64,000 bases of DNA from Alphaproteobacteria bacterium (GCA_016869515.1 VGDZ01000002.1:53418-117417); one strand, 5' to 3'. Positions 13,762 to 23,313 are shown, counted from the stretch's first letter. Program-made: numbers and translations. Notes: generated from the letters alone by a model not told the origin.

Positions 13762-15132
13762 TCACTTCGATGCGTCGATGTCCAGGCCGATCCAGCGATC
13801 GCGCACGCCGCGATAGTTCATGGTCGGATCGTAGCTGGCGACCGGCAATTGCATGTGCGAGGCGGTCAAGCGGCCGATCGCGCCCTTGAGCGTGAACGAC
13901 GCCACCGCCGCATCGCGCTGCGCGGTGACCAGCGAGACGCGCGCATTCAACAGTTCCTGTTCGGCGTCGAGCACGTCGAGCGTGGTGCGGGCGCCGACAT
14001 TGGCCTCCTCGCGCACGCCTTCCAATGCCAGTTCGGCGGCGCGCACCTGGGCGCCGGTCGACTGGATGCGCGCGCGCGCGGTGTTGAGCGCTTCCCAGGC
14101 GCGGGTCACGCCCTCGACCACGGTGCGCCTGGCCTCCTCGACCTGGAGCCGCCGCTGGGCCGCGGTCTGCTTGCTCTGGCGCACGGTCGAGTACTCGGAG
14201 CCCGACTGATAAAGCGGCACGGTCAGCGTCAGCAGCGCCGAAGTGGTCTTGCTGTAGCTCTCGCGCGCGCTGGTCGAGCGCTGGCTGGCCTCGTTGGAAT
14301 GGCTCCAGTCGCCGGTCAGGCCGAGGGTCGGCAACAACGCGCCCTCGGCGACGTCGACGCTGTGCTTGGCGGAGTCCTCGTTGCGCACCGCCGTCACCAA
14401 GGTGGGATGTTCGGCCACCGCCAGCGCGACCGCCTCGTCCTCGCTGCGCGGCAGGCCGGAAGCCTCGCCGATGCGCTCGAGCGGGCCCGGCAGCTCGCCC
14501 ATCACGCGGCGATAGGTGGCGCGGGTCGAGATCAGGTTGCCCTCGGCCTGGACGCGATTCGAGGTCGCCAATTGCAGCCGCGCTTCGGCTTGCGCCACGT
14601 CGGTGCGGGTGATCTCGCCCACCCGGAAGCGGTCCTGGGTCGCCTCCAGCTGGCGGGTCAGCACTTGGACGTTGCCGCGGTTGAGGTCGAGGATCGCGAT
14701 GTCGCGGAGGACATCGAGATAGGCGGTGGCGGCCTGCAGCAGCACGGTCTGCTCGGTGCCGTGCAGCGTGGCGCGGCCGGCCTGGACGTCGGCCTCGGCC
14801 TTGGCGATGCCCGAGACCGTGCGGCCGCCACTGTAGAGGTTCTGGCTGACCGAGGCGGCGCGGCTGTCGGGATTGAGGCGGGATTCCCGCGTCGCCGCGG
14901 TATCGGCCTTGGTGTCGCCCGCGGTCCCGGTCAGGCGCACGGTCGGCCGCCAGCCGGCCACGGCCTGGGACACGGTCTCGTCGACCGCGCGCAAGGAGGC
15001 GCGCTGGGCGGCAAGCGTCGGATTGTTGAGATAGGCCGCGACCAGCGCATCGTTCAGCGACTCGGCTCGTGCCGCGCCGGCGGCGAGCGCGATCAGGCCG
15101 GCTCCGATCGAGAGGAATTGACGATGCGACAT
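13762..15132 (-). CDS. TolC family outer membrane efflux protein
   Basis: Signal peptide, ESLNDALVAAYLNNPTLAAQRASLRAVDE; repeated coiled-coil OEP architecture. Confidence 0.92.
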   Translation of the reverse strand: MSHRQFLSIGAGLIALAAGAARAESLNDALVAAYLNNPTLAAQRASLRAVDETVSQAVAGWRPTVRLTGTAGDTKADTAATRESRLNPDSRAASVSQNLYSGGRTVSGIAKAEADVQAGRATLHGTEQTVLLQAATAYLDVLRDIAILDLNRGNVQVLTRQLEATQDRFRVGEITRTDVAQAEARLQLATSNRVQAEGNLISTRATYRRVMGELPGPLERIGEASGLPRSEDEAVALAVAEHPTLVTAVRNEDSAKHSVDVAEGALLPTLGLTGDWSHSNEASQRSTSARESYSKTTSALLTLTVPLYQSGSEYSTVRQSKQTAAQRRLQVEEARRTVVEGVTRAWEALNTARARIQSTGAQVRAAELALEGVREEANVGARTTLDVLDAEQELLNARVSLVTAQRDAAVASFTLKGAIGRLTASHMQLPVASYDPTMNYRGVRDRWIGLDIDASK

Positions 15133-15175
15133 GACACCCGATCCAATGCAGGCCGGCCGTCCGGCCCAATTCGAA

Positions 15176-15838
15176 TTAGAACACGAAACCGGGCGCGCGC
15201 GCGAATCCCGGCAGCACCGGAGTCGCGGCGTCGAACAAGGGCCGCTTGCCGATCGCGCCGCCCTGGCGGGTGAACAAGGTCGCCTGCCGGCCGCCTTCCC
15301 GGTCGTTGACCACCGCCACCAGCCGCCCGCCCTCGGCCAATTGGGCCAGCAGCGCCGGCGGCACGCGCTCGACCGCGCCGGCGACGAAGATCACGTCATA
15401 GGGCGCCTGGCGGGCATAGCCCGCCTCCAGCGGGCCGGTCACCACCGCCGCCACCTCGCAACCGCATTGCGACAGCGCGCGCTGGGCCCGCGCCGCCAGA
15501 TCGCCGTCGCTTTCCACCGCCACCACCGTCTGCGCCAGGCGGCCCAACACGGCGGCGACGTAACCCGAGGCGTCGCCCAGCGCCAGCACCACGTCGCCCG
15601 GCCGGATCTCGGCCGCCTGCGCCATGCGCGCGAACACCACCGGCTCGATCATCACCCGCCCGGGGGCGAGGGCGATGTCCTCGTCGAGATAGGCCACGCC
15701 GCGCAGCGGCCCCGGCACGAACAGCTCGCGCCGCACCTCGGCCATGGCGGCGATGATGCGTTCGTCGGTCACGCGGTTGGGACGCAACTGGCAGTCGACC
15801 ATGTTGCGGCGGGCTTGCGTCAGGAGGTCGGCTTGCAT
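15176..15838 (-). CDS. Protein-L-isoaspartate O-methyltransferase family protein
   Basis: MVDCQLRPNRVTDERI, VLALGDASGYVAAVLGRLA, YDVIFVAGAVERVP. Confidence 0.88.
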   Translation of the reverse strand: MQADLLTQARRNMVDCQLRPNRVTDERIIAAMAEVRRELFVPGPLRGVAYLDEDIALAPGRVMIEPVVFARMAQAAEIRPGDVVLALGDASGYVAAVLGRLAQTVVAVESDGDLAARAQRALSQCGCEVAAVVTGPLEAGYARQAPYDVIFVAGAVERVPPALLAQLAEGGRLVAVVNDREGGRQATLFTRQGGAIGKRPLFDAATPVLPGFARAPGFVF

Positions 15839-15940
15839 GATTCGATGATAGTCGCCCGAACCGCAAGCCGCAACGGCCCTGCGCCGCGACCGCTTGACCC
15901 AGCCGCGTCCCCGCCCCTATACAGCCATGCCCTTGCGTCC

Positions 15941-16015
15941 GGCCGGGTAGCCAAGTGGTAAGGCGAGAGTCTGCAAAACTCTTATTCGCGGGTTCGATTC
16001 CCGCCCCGGCCTCCA
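15941..16015 (+). tRNA. tRNA-Cys(GCA)
   Basis: Acceptor ggccggg/cccggcc, anticodon loop CTGCAAA, T-arm cgggttcgattcccg, encoded CCA. Confidence 0.95.
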
Positions 16016-16027
16016 CGCCCCGCAGGT

Positions 16028-16291
16028 CTAGGATCGACCCGGCCCGACGCCCGCCCGGCGGCGGCGCACATACCACACCACGAAGCGCCGGCGATGCCGC
16101 CTGAGCCAGGGAATGTCGGCCGACAGGATCACCAACCCGACCGGAATCATCCAGAAGCCGAGGATCGGCAGCCAGCCGAAAATGCCGCCGATGACGAAGG
16201 CGATGCCGATCGGGATGCGCGTCGCCGGCCGGCCGCCGTTCACCAGCCGTCTTTGCAGCGCTTCGATCCGCGCCTGGAAATCCCCCAACAC
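16028..16291 (-). CDS. Small hydrophobic membrane protein (hypothetical)
   Basis: 87 aa with TM segment GIAFVIGGIFGWLPILGFWMIPVGLVIL. Confidence 0.65.
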   Translation of the reverse strand: MLGDFQARIEALQRRLVNGGRPATRIPIGIAFVIGGIFGWLPILGFWMIPVGLVILSADIPWLRRHRRRFVVWYVRRRRAGVGPGRS

Positions 16292-16398
16292 CCCCGCCGA
16301 CTAGCAGAGGCCGCGCGCGGCGACAAGCGTGACCGGTGCCGGGAGTGCGTGATAGGAAGGCGGCCGTGAGCACCCCTCCAACGGCCGCAAGTTCGGCC

Positions 16399-17292
16399 AT
16401 GACTCCCGGTCTGATCGGTCTGATGGCGCTGGTGACCCTGATCTGGGGCGCCAATTGGCCGATCATGAAGATCACCGTGGCCGAGGTTCCGCCCTTCACC
16501 TTCCGCGTCATCTGCGCGCTGGGCGGCGGCACCGGGCTGATGGTGATCGCCTGGTTGTCGGGGCAAAAGTTGGGCGTGCCGCGCGCGGCATGGCGCTATG
16601 TCACGCTTTCGGCCCTGTTCAATCAAACGCTGTGGAACCTGCTGACGCCGTTCGGCGTCAGTCTGATGGCGTCCGGCCGGGCCTCGATCCTGGCCTTCAC
16701 CATGCCGGTGTGGGCGTCCTTGTTCGCGATCCCGATCCTGGGCGAGAAATTGAGCGGCAAGCGCGCGCTGGGCGTGGCGCTGGGCGTGGCCGGGATGGCG
16801 ATCCTGATCGGCGGCGATGCGGCGGCGATGGGCGCGGCGCCGCTGGGTGCCTTGTTCATGATCGGCGCCGCCATGTCCTGGGGATTGGGCACGGTGCTCA
16901 ACCGGAGGGGCCGGCCCGAAGGGGTCGGCACGGTGGTGCTGGCGGCGTGGCAAAACTATCTCGGCGGCATTCCGATCGTCGTCCTGGCGGCGATCTACGA
17001 TCCCTGGCCGCCGAACCTCGACTTAAGCTTCGGCGCGATGTTCGGGGTAGCCTACAACGCCTTGATCTGTTTCATATTTTGCGTCTGGGCCTGGTTCAAG
17101 GTTTCGGTCAGCGCGCCGACCGCCGTGGCCGGGGTCTCGACCCAAATGATCCCGGTGGTCGGCGTCACTTCGGCCGCCATCATCCTGGGCGAGCCGATCG
17201 GGCTGCAAGAGCTGGCGGCGCTGGTGGTGGTGCTGGCGGCGCTGACCGCGGTGTTGTGGCCCGAACGGACGCCGGCGCGCGCCGCGTCTTGA
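16399..17292 (+). CDS. EamA/DMT family transporter
   Basis: MTPGLIGLMALVTLIWGANWPIMK; about 10 TM; two EamA-like repeats. Confidence 0.9.
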   Translation: MTPGLIGLMALVTLIWGANWPIMKITVAEVPPFTFRVICALGGGTGLMVIAWLSGQKLGVPRAAWRYVTLSALFNQTLWNLLTPFGVSLMASGRASILAFTMPVWASLFAIPILGEKLSGKRALGVALGVAGMAILIGGDAAAMGAAPLGALFMIGAAMSWGLGTVLNRRGRPEGVGTVVLAAWQNYLGGIPIVVLAAIYDPWPPNLDLSFGAMFGVAYNALICFIFCVWAWFKVSVSAPTAVAGVSTQMIPVVGVTSAAIILGEPIGLQELAALVVVLAALTAVLWPERTPARAAS

Positions 17293-17338
17293 GGGCCGGC
17301 TTGAAGGCCGCCGCCGCGGGTGCTAAAGAGCCGGCGCT

Positions 17339-17414
17339 TCCGCGGTAGCTCAGCTGGTAGAGCAATCGGCTGTTAACCGATCGGTCGTTGGTTCGAGTCC
17401 AACCCGCGGAGCCA
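17339..17414 (+). tRNA. tRNA-Asn(GTT)
   Basis: tccgcgg/ccgcgga acceptor, anticodon loop CTGTTAA, T-arm ttggttcgagtccaa, encoded CCA. Confidence 0.95.
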
Positions 17415-18917
17415 GTTTTCAAAAGCGCGCTCGGAAATGGTTCCGGGCGCGCTTTCTTTTCTGGTCTCGGCGATTGTTTCTGCAAGCATATCAAATGGTT
17501 GCCGGAACCTGGCCACTACCTCGCCATCTTCCCAAGTGCAGTTCGATAGCAGGAAATTGAGCAGACGGCGCTTTTCGCGCGGTTCCTGCTTTGCGAACAG
17601 CCTTTGAGCGTCGCGGGCGACATCGAGAAGCGCAAAGCCTTCGGAAAGATAGGATTTGTCGGCATTCTTGTGCCGTTCTATCTCGCGCTGGCAGCTCGCC
17701 TGTTCCTCGCGCCATTGGCTCGACATTTTCTCGAAGAAGGCCGTATCCACCAACCCGTCGAGCTTATCGACATACATCGCGTGAATGCGGTCGTTCAGGC
17801 GCTTCGCCTCAATCTCCAGCCGCCTGATCGCTTCCTCATGCTCGCGCCGCTCGTCGGCGTGGCTGGCGTGAAGCGCATCGCGAACCCACTCCAGCACCGC
17901 GTCATCGAATCGAAGTTGCCCGAGCATTCCGGTAAACTGCGTTTCGAGCACTTCCTCGCGGACATATCTGCGACGGCAGTCGGCGGGCTTGCCCTGGCAC
18001 TTATCGGCATAGCCGGTGCAATGATAATAGACGTAGCGTTCCTTCTTGATCTCGCCGACCACGGCGCAACCGCAGGCATGGCAGGCGATCAGGCCCGAGA
18101 ACGCGAAATCCCGCCTGCCTTTCTTCGCGCCGCGCGCGTTGCGAGCGTCTATCACGCCCTGCACCCGTTCCCAAAGCTCGGTTGGCACGATCGCCTCGTA
18201 GCGGCCCTGGTATGTCTTGCCGTCCCAATCGAAGCGCCCAGTGTAGATGCGGTTGCGCAGGATCGCGGCGACGGTACTCTTCGGGATGCGCTCGCCGCTC
18301 TTGCGGAACACGAGGCCTGCCGCCCGCGCCTTCTTGGTTACCTCCTGCGTGGACATATCGCCCCACGCATACCATTCGAACATCTTGCGGATGATCGGTG
18401 CGGTCGTCTCATCCGGCACGATGGTCTTGCCCTGCGCCGCCTTCTCGGTCATGCCCTTGCGCGTCTCCTCGGACAGGTTGTCGATGTAGTTCTTCGCCAT
18501 CAGCACCTTGATGCCGTGCATGAACTTTTCCGAGGAGCGCGACTCGCGTGACAGCGCCACGCCTTCCTTGGGGAAATGGATTTCTACATCAAGCTCGTCC
18601 ACCGTCACCCAGTCCTTGAGGTTGCGGTAGAGCCGGTCAGTCTTCTCGACCAGCATGACACGGACCGCCGGATGGGCCCTGAGATAGGCAACCATCTGGC
18701 CGAAGGCAGCCCGGCCCGTCTGCTTGGCGGTCTCCACGTCCACGTATTCCTGCGCCACCGCGAAGCCCTGCGCTGAGGCATATTCCTTCAGCAGCTTCAA
18801 CTGCGCCGGGATCGAGAAGCCTTCCTTCTCCTGCTCCTTTGATGAGACGCGGGCATAGATCACCGCCTGCTTGCGGGCGGGATCGGCAGCGGGTGCGGTA
18901 TTCGATGTCTTGGTCAT
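17373..18917 (-). CDS. Large serine recombinase (resolvase N-terminus + recombinase domain + zinc ribbon)
   Basis: VIYARVSSKEQEKEGFSIPAQL, KTDRLYRNLKDW, zinc ribbon CHACGC...CTGYADKC; terminates inside tRNA-Asn on opposite strand. Confidence 0.93.
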   Translation of the reverse strand: MTKTSNTAPAADPARKQAVIYARVSSKEQEKEGFSIPAQLKLLKEYASAQGFAVAQEYVDVETAKQTGRAAFGQMVAYLRAHPAVRVMLVEKTDRLYRNLKDWVTVDELDVEIHFPKEGVALSRESRSSEKFMHGIKVLMAKNYIDNLSEETRKGMTEKAAQGKTIVPDETTAPIIRKMFEWYAWGDMSTQEVTKKARAAGLVFRKSGERIPKSTVAAILRNRIYTGRFDWDGKTYQGRYEAIVPTELWERVQGVIDARNARGAKKGRRDFAFSGLIACHACGCAVVGEIKKERYVYYHCTGYADKCQGKPADCRRRYVREEVLETQFTGMLGQLRFDDAVLEWVRDALHASHADERREHEEAIRRLEIEAKRLNDRIHAMYVDKLDGLVDTAFFEKMSSQWREEQASCQREIERHKNADKSYLSEGFALLDVARDAQRLFAKQEPREKRRLLNFLLSNCTWEDGEVVARFRQPFDMLAETIAETRKESAPGTISERAFENWLRGLDSNQRPIG

Positions 18918-19059
18918 ATTGTTTAGTGTAAACGGGACAAGGGTGATTTGCAAGCCTCTCGGCATATCATGAAGGTCCTGGGACAAGTCCCACGAACCGC
19001 ACATGCATGCCATGCCCGTGAACCGCCCCAGGATTGCCGGGGCGGTTCAGCTGGCACGC

Positions 19060-19155
19060 ATGCGCAACCCTTACTCGATGGACTTGCGGGAGCGGGTGAA
19101 TAGAGCGGTAGAGATCGAAGGTCTGTCGCGGCATGGAGCATCGCGACGGTTTCCC
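19060..19155 (+). pseudogene. IS630-family transposase N-terminal remnant
   Basis: MRNPYSMDLRERVNRAVEIEGLSRHGASRRF matches the IS630 N-terminal pattern, then the reading frame loses similarity. Confidence 0.7.
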
Positions 19156-19191
19156 GATGATCTGATCCGGGTTATATCCTCGTCTCGCCAT
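19150..19191 (-). pseudogene. IS3-family transposase OrfA N-terminal remnant
   Basis: MARRGYNPDQIIGK is a typical IS3 OrfA start, truncated at the IS630 remnant. Confidence 0.55.
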
Positions 19192-19417
19192 CTCTTGCTC
19201 CTTCTGTCCAGGCAAAATCTCTCAAATCGCCTGGTACAAAAAATGCCGGGCAGGTCAGATATGTCGGTCAAGGGCTTACAGTTGAACGTCTGGTCCTGAC
19301 CCAAAGGCAGACATCGCCCGGAGCTCGTCATATTGCTTTGACGGAGTGCAAGGGATTGAGATAACAAACGAATGAAATTCAAATAGGCCGGGAACGGCTC
19401 ACTGATTCGGAGGGGTT

Positions 19418-19894
19418 TTGCGGCACGTCAGCCTCATTGTTGCGCTCGCGGCGTTCTGGGTCCTGTTGTCTGGCGTCTTCACGCCGTTTTTGCTGGCGGC
19501 GGGTCTGGGCAGCGTGTTCGCGGTCGTCTGGTTCGCCGACCGGCGCATGAAGGTCCTCGATGTCGAGGGCCATCCGTCGCACCTCAGCGTCCGGGCCCTG
19601 ACCTACTGGCCGTGGCTGCTGTGGGAAATCGTCAAATCCGGCTGGGATGTCACCAAGCGCATCCTCCATCCCCGCCTGCCGATTAGCCCGTGTTTGGTCC
19701 GCGTGCCGACTAGCCAGCAGACCAATGTCGGTCGCGTCATCTACGCCAACTCGATCACCCTTACCCCCGGCACGATTTCACTCGAGCTCACGGAAGGCGA
19801 GATTCTCGTCCATGCCCTGACCCGCGAGGGCGCTGAAGGACTTGCCACCGGCGATATGGACCGGCGCGCCACGGCGTTCGAGGCCGCGCTGTGA
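19418..19894 (+). CDS. mrpE: Na+/H+ antiporter subunit E (MrpE/MnhE)
   Basis: LLSGVFTPFLLAAGLGSV...WPWLLWEIVKSGWDVTKRILHP; TTG start inferred; first of a coupled mrp operon. Confidence 0.85.
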   Translation: MRHVSLIVALAAFWVLLSGVFTPFLLAAGLGSVFAVVWFADRRMKVLDVEGHPSHLSVRALTYWPWLLWEIVKSGWDVTKRILHPRLPISPCLVRVPTSQQTNVGRVIYANSITLTPGTISLELTEGEILVHALTREGAEGLATGDMDRRATAFEAAL

Positions 19895-20193
19895 TGTTCG
19901 CTGCAGCGGCGATCGCGCTGGTTGTGGCGCTGGCTCTGACCGTGGCTCGCGCCTTGCTTGGCCCGACGGTGTTCGATCGCGTTCTCGGCGCCAACACGAT
20001 CGGCACGCTGGCCGTCTGCCTGATGGCGGTCTACGGGTTCCTGACTGAGCGTCCCGAATTTCTCGATGTCGCGATCGTCTACGCGTTTCTCAATGTGCTC
20101 AGTACACTCGCCATCCTCAAATTCTTCCGCTTCGGCAGTCTCGGCGATCCGGAGGATGACGAGCCCGCGCCGCGACTTGAGACAAGGCCATGA
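19891..20193 (+). CDS. mrpF: Na+/H+ antiporter subunit F (MrpF)
   Basis: LLGPTVFDRVLGANTIGTLAV...YAFLNVLSTLAILKF. Confidence 0.92.
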   Translation: MMFAAAAIALVVALALTVARALLGPTVFDRVLGANTIGTLAVCLMAVYGFLTERPEFLDVAIVYAFLNVLSTLAILKFFRFGSLGDPEDDEPAPRLETRP

Positions 20194-20519
20194 GTCTGGC
20201 AGCTGATATTCTCGGCTGGGCGTTCATCTTGGCCGGCAGCTTCTTTACGGTAGTCGGCGCATTCGGCCTCATACGCATGCCCGATCTCTATACGCGCCTG
20301 CACGCCTCGGGCGTGCTCGATCCTTTCGGCGTGTCCCTGATCCTGATCGGCCTGATGTTCCAGGCCGGGTTCACGCTGGTGACCGTGAAACTCGCTTTTC
20401 TCGTGCTGCTGCTGCTGTTTACTAGCCCGGTCGCGTGTCATGCGCTGGCACGCGCCGCGCTGCATCGCGAGGTAAAGCCGCTGCTCGACGACGAGAGGAG
20501 CTCATCATCGAAACGCTGA
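20190..20519 (+). CDS. mrpG: Na+/H+ antiporter subunit G (MrpG)
   Basis: AGSFFTVVGAFGLIRMPDLYTRLHASG. Confidence 0.93.
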   Translation: MSLAADILGWAFILAGSFFTVVGAFGLIRMPDLYTRLHASGVLDPFGVSLILIGLMFQAGFTLVTVKLAFLVLLLLFTSPVACHALARAALHREVKPLLDDERSSSSKR

Positions 20520-21058
20520 TTTACAGCACCTTGCTCGTGCTCCTGGTCGTCACAGCGGTGGCGATCGCGCGCGTGCGCAATCTTTTCGCTGTCGTGGTGC
20601 TCGGAGGCATTTACAGCTTTCTCATGGCGCTGGCGCTGCTCGTCCTCGACGCTGTCGACGTCTCGATGACCGAAGCATCGGTGGGGGCCGGCATATCGAC
20701 CGTGCTATTGCTCGGCGCCCTCTACCTGACGCGGATCGACGAGGCAACGCCTCAGCGGAGCTCCACGGCGCCGATGGTTGTAGCAGTGGTGGTCGGCGCG
20801 GCGCTGCTCTATGGCACATGGGACATGCCACCTTTTGGCGATTCTGGCGGGCCCATCCATCAACATATCGCGCCTCGCTACCTTAGTAGCGTGATGGCCG
20901 AGACCGGCGTGCCCAACGTCGTCACCGCCGTACTGGCGAGCTATCGCGGGTACGACACGCTCGGCGAGACTACGGTGATCTTCACCGCCGGCATCGGAGT
21001 TCTGCTGCTGCTCAAGGGACGCCGACGCAAGCGCGACGTCGGGAGCGCTAAGTCATGA
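20501..21058 (+). CDS. MbhD/MbhE-like (DUF4040) antiporter subunit, equivalent to the C-terminal part of MrpA; start uncertain
   Basis: AVAIARVRNLFAVVVLGGIYSFLMALALLVLDAVDVSMTEASVGAGIST; TETTVIFTAGIGVLLLL-type tail. Confidence 0.8.
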   Translation, partial: LIIETLIYSTLLVLLVVTAVAIARVRNLFAVVVLGGIYSFLMALALLVLDAVDVSMTEASVGAGISTVLLLGALYLTRIDEATPQRSSTAPMVVAVVVGAALLYGTWDMPPFGDSGGPIHQHIAPRYLSSVMAETGVPNVVTAVLASYRGYDTLGETTVIFTAGIGVLLLLKGRRRKRDVGSAKS

Positions 21059-21474
21059 TGCATCGCGAGACGATCCCGCGGGTCGTCACCAAGCTCCTGT
21101 TCCCGTACATCCTGCTGTTTGCCTTGTACGTCCAGTTTCACGGCGAGCTCGGACCGGGCGGCGGCTTCCAGGCGGGCGTCATCGTGGCCGCCGCGATCAT
21201 CCTCTACGGGATCATCTTCGGCCTTCAGGCCGCGCACCGGATCGCACCGCCGCGCCTCGTTGAGATCATGATCTCGCTGGGGGTCCTCATCTACGGCGTC
21301 GTCGGGGTCTTCGGGCTTCTCTTCGGCGGCAACTACCTCGACTATTTCGTTCTCGATCCAGACCCCGTGAACGGCCAGGAGCGCGGCATATTCTGGGTGG
21401 AGGCGGGCGTTCTGGTCACGGTATCGTCCACCATGGTCGCGATCTACTACGCGTTTGCCGGGCGGGGGCGCTGA
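21055..21474 (+). CDS. mrpB: Na+/H+ antiporter subunit B (MrpB)
   Basis: LFPYILLFALYVQFHGELGPGGGFQAGVIVAAA. Confidence 0.93.
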   Translation: MMHRETIPRVVTKLLFPYILLFALYVQFHGELGPGGGFQAGVIVAAAIILYGIIFGLQAAHRIAPPRLVEIMISLGVLIYGVVGVFGLLFGGNYLDYFVLDPDPVNGQERGIFWVEAGVLVTVSSTMVAIYYAFAGRGR

Positions 21475-21481
21475 CGCCGGT

Positions 21482-21838
21482 ATGGTCGACGCCATCGCGC
21501 ATTTTAGCAACTGGGCAACCGTCATCCTGATGGTGATTGGCCTCTATGTCGTGCTCGCGCGCGGCAACCTGATTAAAAAGCTGGTCGGCCTCAGCATCTT
21601 CCAGACCTCGGTCTACCTGCACTATATAGGGCCGGGAAAGATCGTTGGCGGCACGGCGCCGATCATCGCCGAGGGCTTCACCGTCTATTCGAACCCGCTG
21701 CCTCATGTCCTTATCCTGACGGCGATCGTCGTCGGTGTGGCGACGCTGGCGCTTGGTCTTGCGCTAGTCGTGCTCATCCACGAAGCCTACGGCACGATCG
21801 AGGAAGACGAGGTCCTGGGTCGTGAGGATGATTCGTGA
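21482..21838 (+). CDS. mrpC: Na+/H+ antiporter subunit C (MrpC, NuoK-like)
   Basis: VGLSIFQTSVYLHYI...DPLPHVLILTAIVVGVA-type motif (NPLPHVLILTAIVVGVATLAL). Confidence 0.93.
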   Translation: MVDAIAHFSNWATVILMVIGLYVVLARGNLIKKLVGLSIFQTSVYLHYIGPGKIVGGTAPIIAEGFTVYSNPLPHVLILTAIVVGVATLALGLALVVLIHEAYGTIEEDEVLGREDDS

Positions 21839-23313
21839 TCGCTGCTCATCTGCCGGCCTTGCAAGTTGTCATTCCGCTGCTCGCTGCGCCGATCTGCGCG
21901 ATGCTGCGTCGTGGATCGCACGCCTGGGCTTGGACGATGGTCGTGAGCTGGGCGATGCCCGTCATCGCGTTCGCGATCCTGCTCCAGGTGCTCGAAGGGG
22001 GCACGATCTCCTACTGGCTCGGCAGCTGGGAGCCGCCCTGGGGCATCGAGTACCGGATCGACACCGTCAACGCCTTTGTGCTCGTGCTGGTCTCGGTGAT
22101 TGGCGCGGTGGTGATGCCTTACGCCCGCGCCAGCCTCGAGCGCGAGATGCCCGCCGACCGGCAGGTCTGGTACTACACAATGTACCTGCTGTGCCTGGCC
22201 GGCCTGCTCGGCATGGCAGCGACCGGCGACGCCTTCAACGTCTTCGTATTTATGGAGATCGCGTCGCTATCGAGCTACGTGCTGATAGCGCTTGGCCGCG
22301 ACCGGCGCGCGCTCGTCGCGGCGTATCAGTACCTCATCGTCGGCACGATCGGAGCCACTTTCTATGTCATCGGCGTTGGCTTCCTCTATGTCATGACTGG
22401 AACGCTGAACATCGCCGATCTCGCCGAGCGCCTGCCGCTGGTTGAGAACCAGCGCCCGGTATTGATCGCTCTTACCTTCCTGATCGTCGGGCTGTCGCTG
22501 AAGCTGGCGCTGTTTCCGCTGCATTTTTGGCTGCCTGGCGCCTATGCCTATGCGCCGTCGGTGGCCACGGCATTTCTCGCGGCATCGGCAACCAAGGTCG
22601 CGATCTATCTGATCCTGCGCTTCTTCTTCACCGTGTTCGGTGGATCCTATCCGTTGGCCGGTCTCGGCGTTCCTTTGGTCTGGATTGCGCTCTCGCTTGC
22701 GGCGATTGTGCTACCGTCGATCACGGCGATCTACGAGAAGGACGTCAAGCGCATGCTAGCGCTCTCGAGCGTCGCCCAGATCGGCTACATCACACTCGGT
22801 ATCGGTCTCCTCTCGGAGGCCGGGCTCACCGGCTCGATCGTCCATCTGCTCAATCACGGCCTGATGAAGGGCGCACTGTTCCTGCTGGTCGGTGGTATCG
22901 CCTATTCAAAAGGCGCGGTGACAGTGGACCGGATCGCCGGCATGGCGCGGCGCATGCCCCTGACCTTCGCAGGGTTTGTGGTCGCGGGGCTCAGCATGGT
23001 CGGCGTTCCGGGCACTGTGGGTTTCGTCAGCAAATGGTATCTCGTGCTGGCCGCCATCGAGCGCGGTTGGTGGTGGCTCGCCATACTAGTCGTCGCCAGT
23101 TCCGTGCTCTCCCTCGTCTACATGGGCCGCTTGGTGGAGGCCTCATATTTCCGGCCCTCTGCTCCAGATAGCACCGACGACCAGGAGATGCCGCGGTCGA
23201 TGCTTGCGTCCGCTTGGGTGCTGGTCGCGGCGTGCGTCTATTTCGGCCTCGACACCGATCTCACAGTACGAGTGGCGGCACAGGCCGCGCGTACCCTGCT
23301 GGGGACGCCATGA
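21835..23313 (+). CDS. mrpD: Na+/H+ antiporter subunit D (MrpD, NuoM/N-like)
   Basis: FVFMEIASLSSYVLIALGRDRRAL, LFPLHFWLPGAYAYAPS, KDVKRMLALSSVAQIGYI. Confidence 0.93.
   Translation: MIAAHLPALQVVIPLLAAPICAMLRRGSHAWAWTMVVSWAMPVIAFAILLQVLEGGTISYWLGSWEPPWGIEYRIDTVNAFVLVLVSVIGAVVMPYARASLEREMPADRQVWYYTMYLLCLAGLLGMAATGDAFNVFVFMEIASLSSYVLIALGRDRRALVAAYQYLIVGTIGATFYVIGVGFLYVMTGTLNIADLAERLPLVENQRPVLIALTFLIVGLSLKLALFPLHFWLPGAYAYAPSVATAFLAASATKVAIYLILRFFFTVFGGSYPLAGLGVPLVWIALSLAAIVLPSITAIYEKDVKRMLALSSVAQIGYITLGIGLLSEAGLTGSIVHLLNHGLMKGALFLLVGGIAYSKGAVTVDRIAGMARRMPLTFAGFVVAGLSMVGVPGTVGFVSKWYLVLAAIERGWWWLAILVVASSVLSLVYMGRLVEASYFRPSAPDSTDDQEMPRSMLASAWVLVAACVYFGLDTDLTVRVAAQAARTLLGTP

Noticed and set aside
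17180-17494. 104-aa minus ORF with GSAGWTRTNDRSVNSRLLYQLSYRG
   Set aside because: Classic spurious translation of the antisense strand of tRNA-Asn; not a gene.
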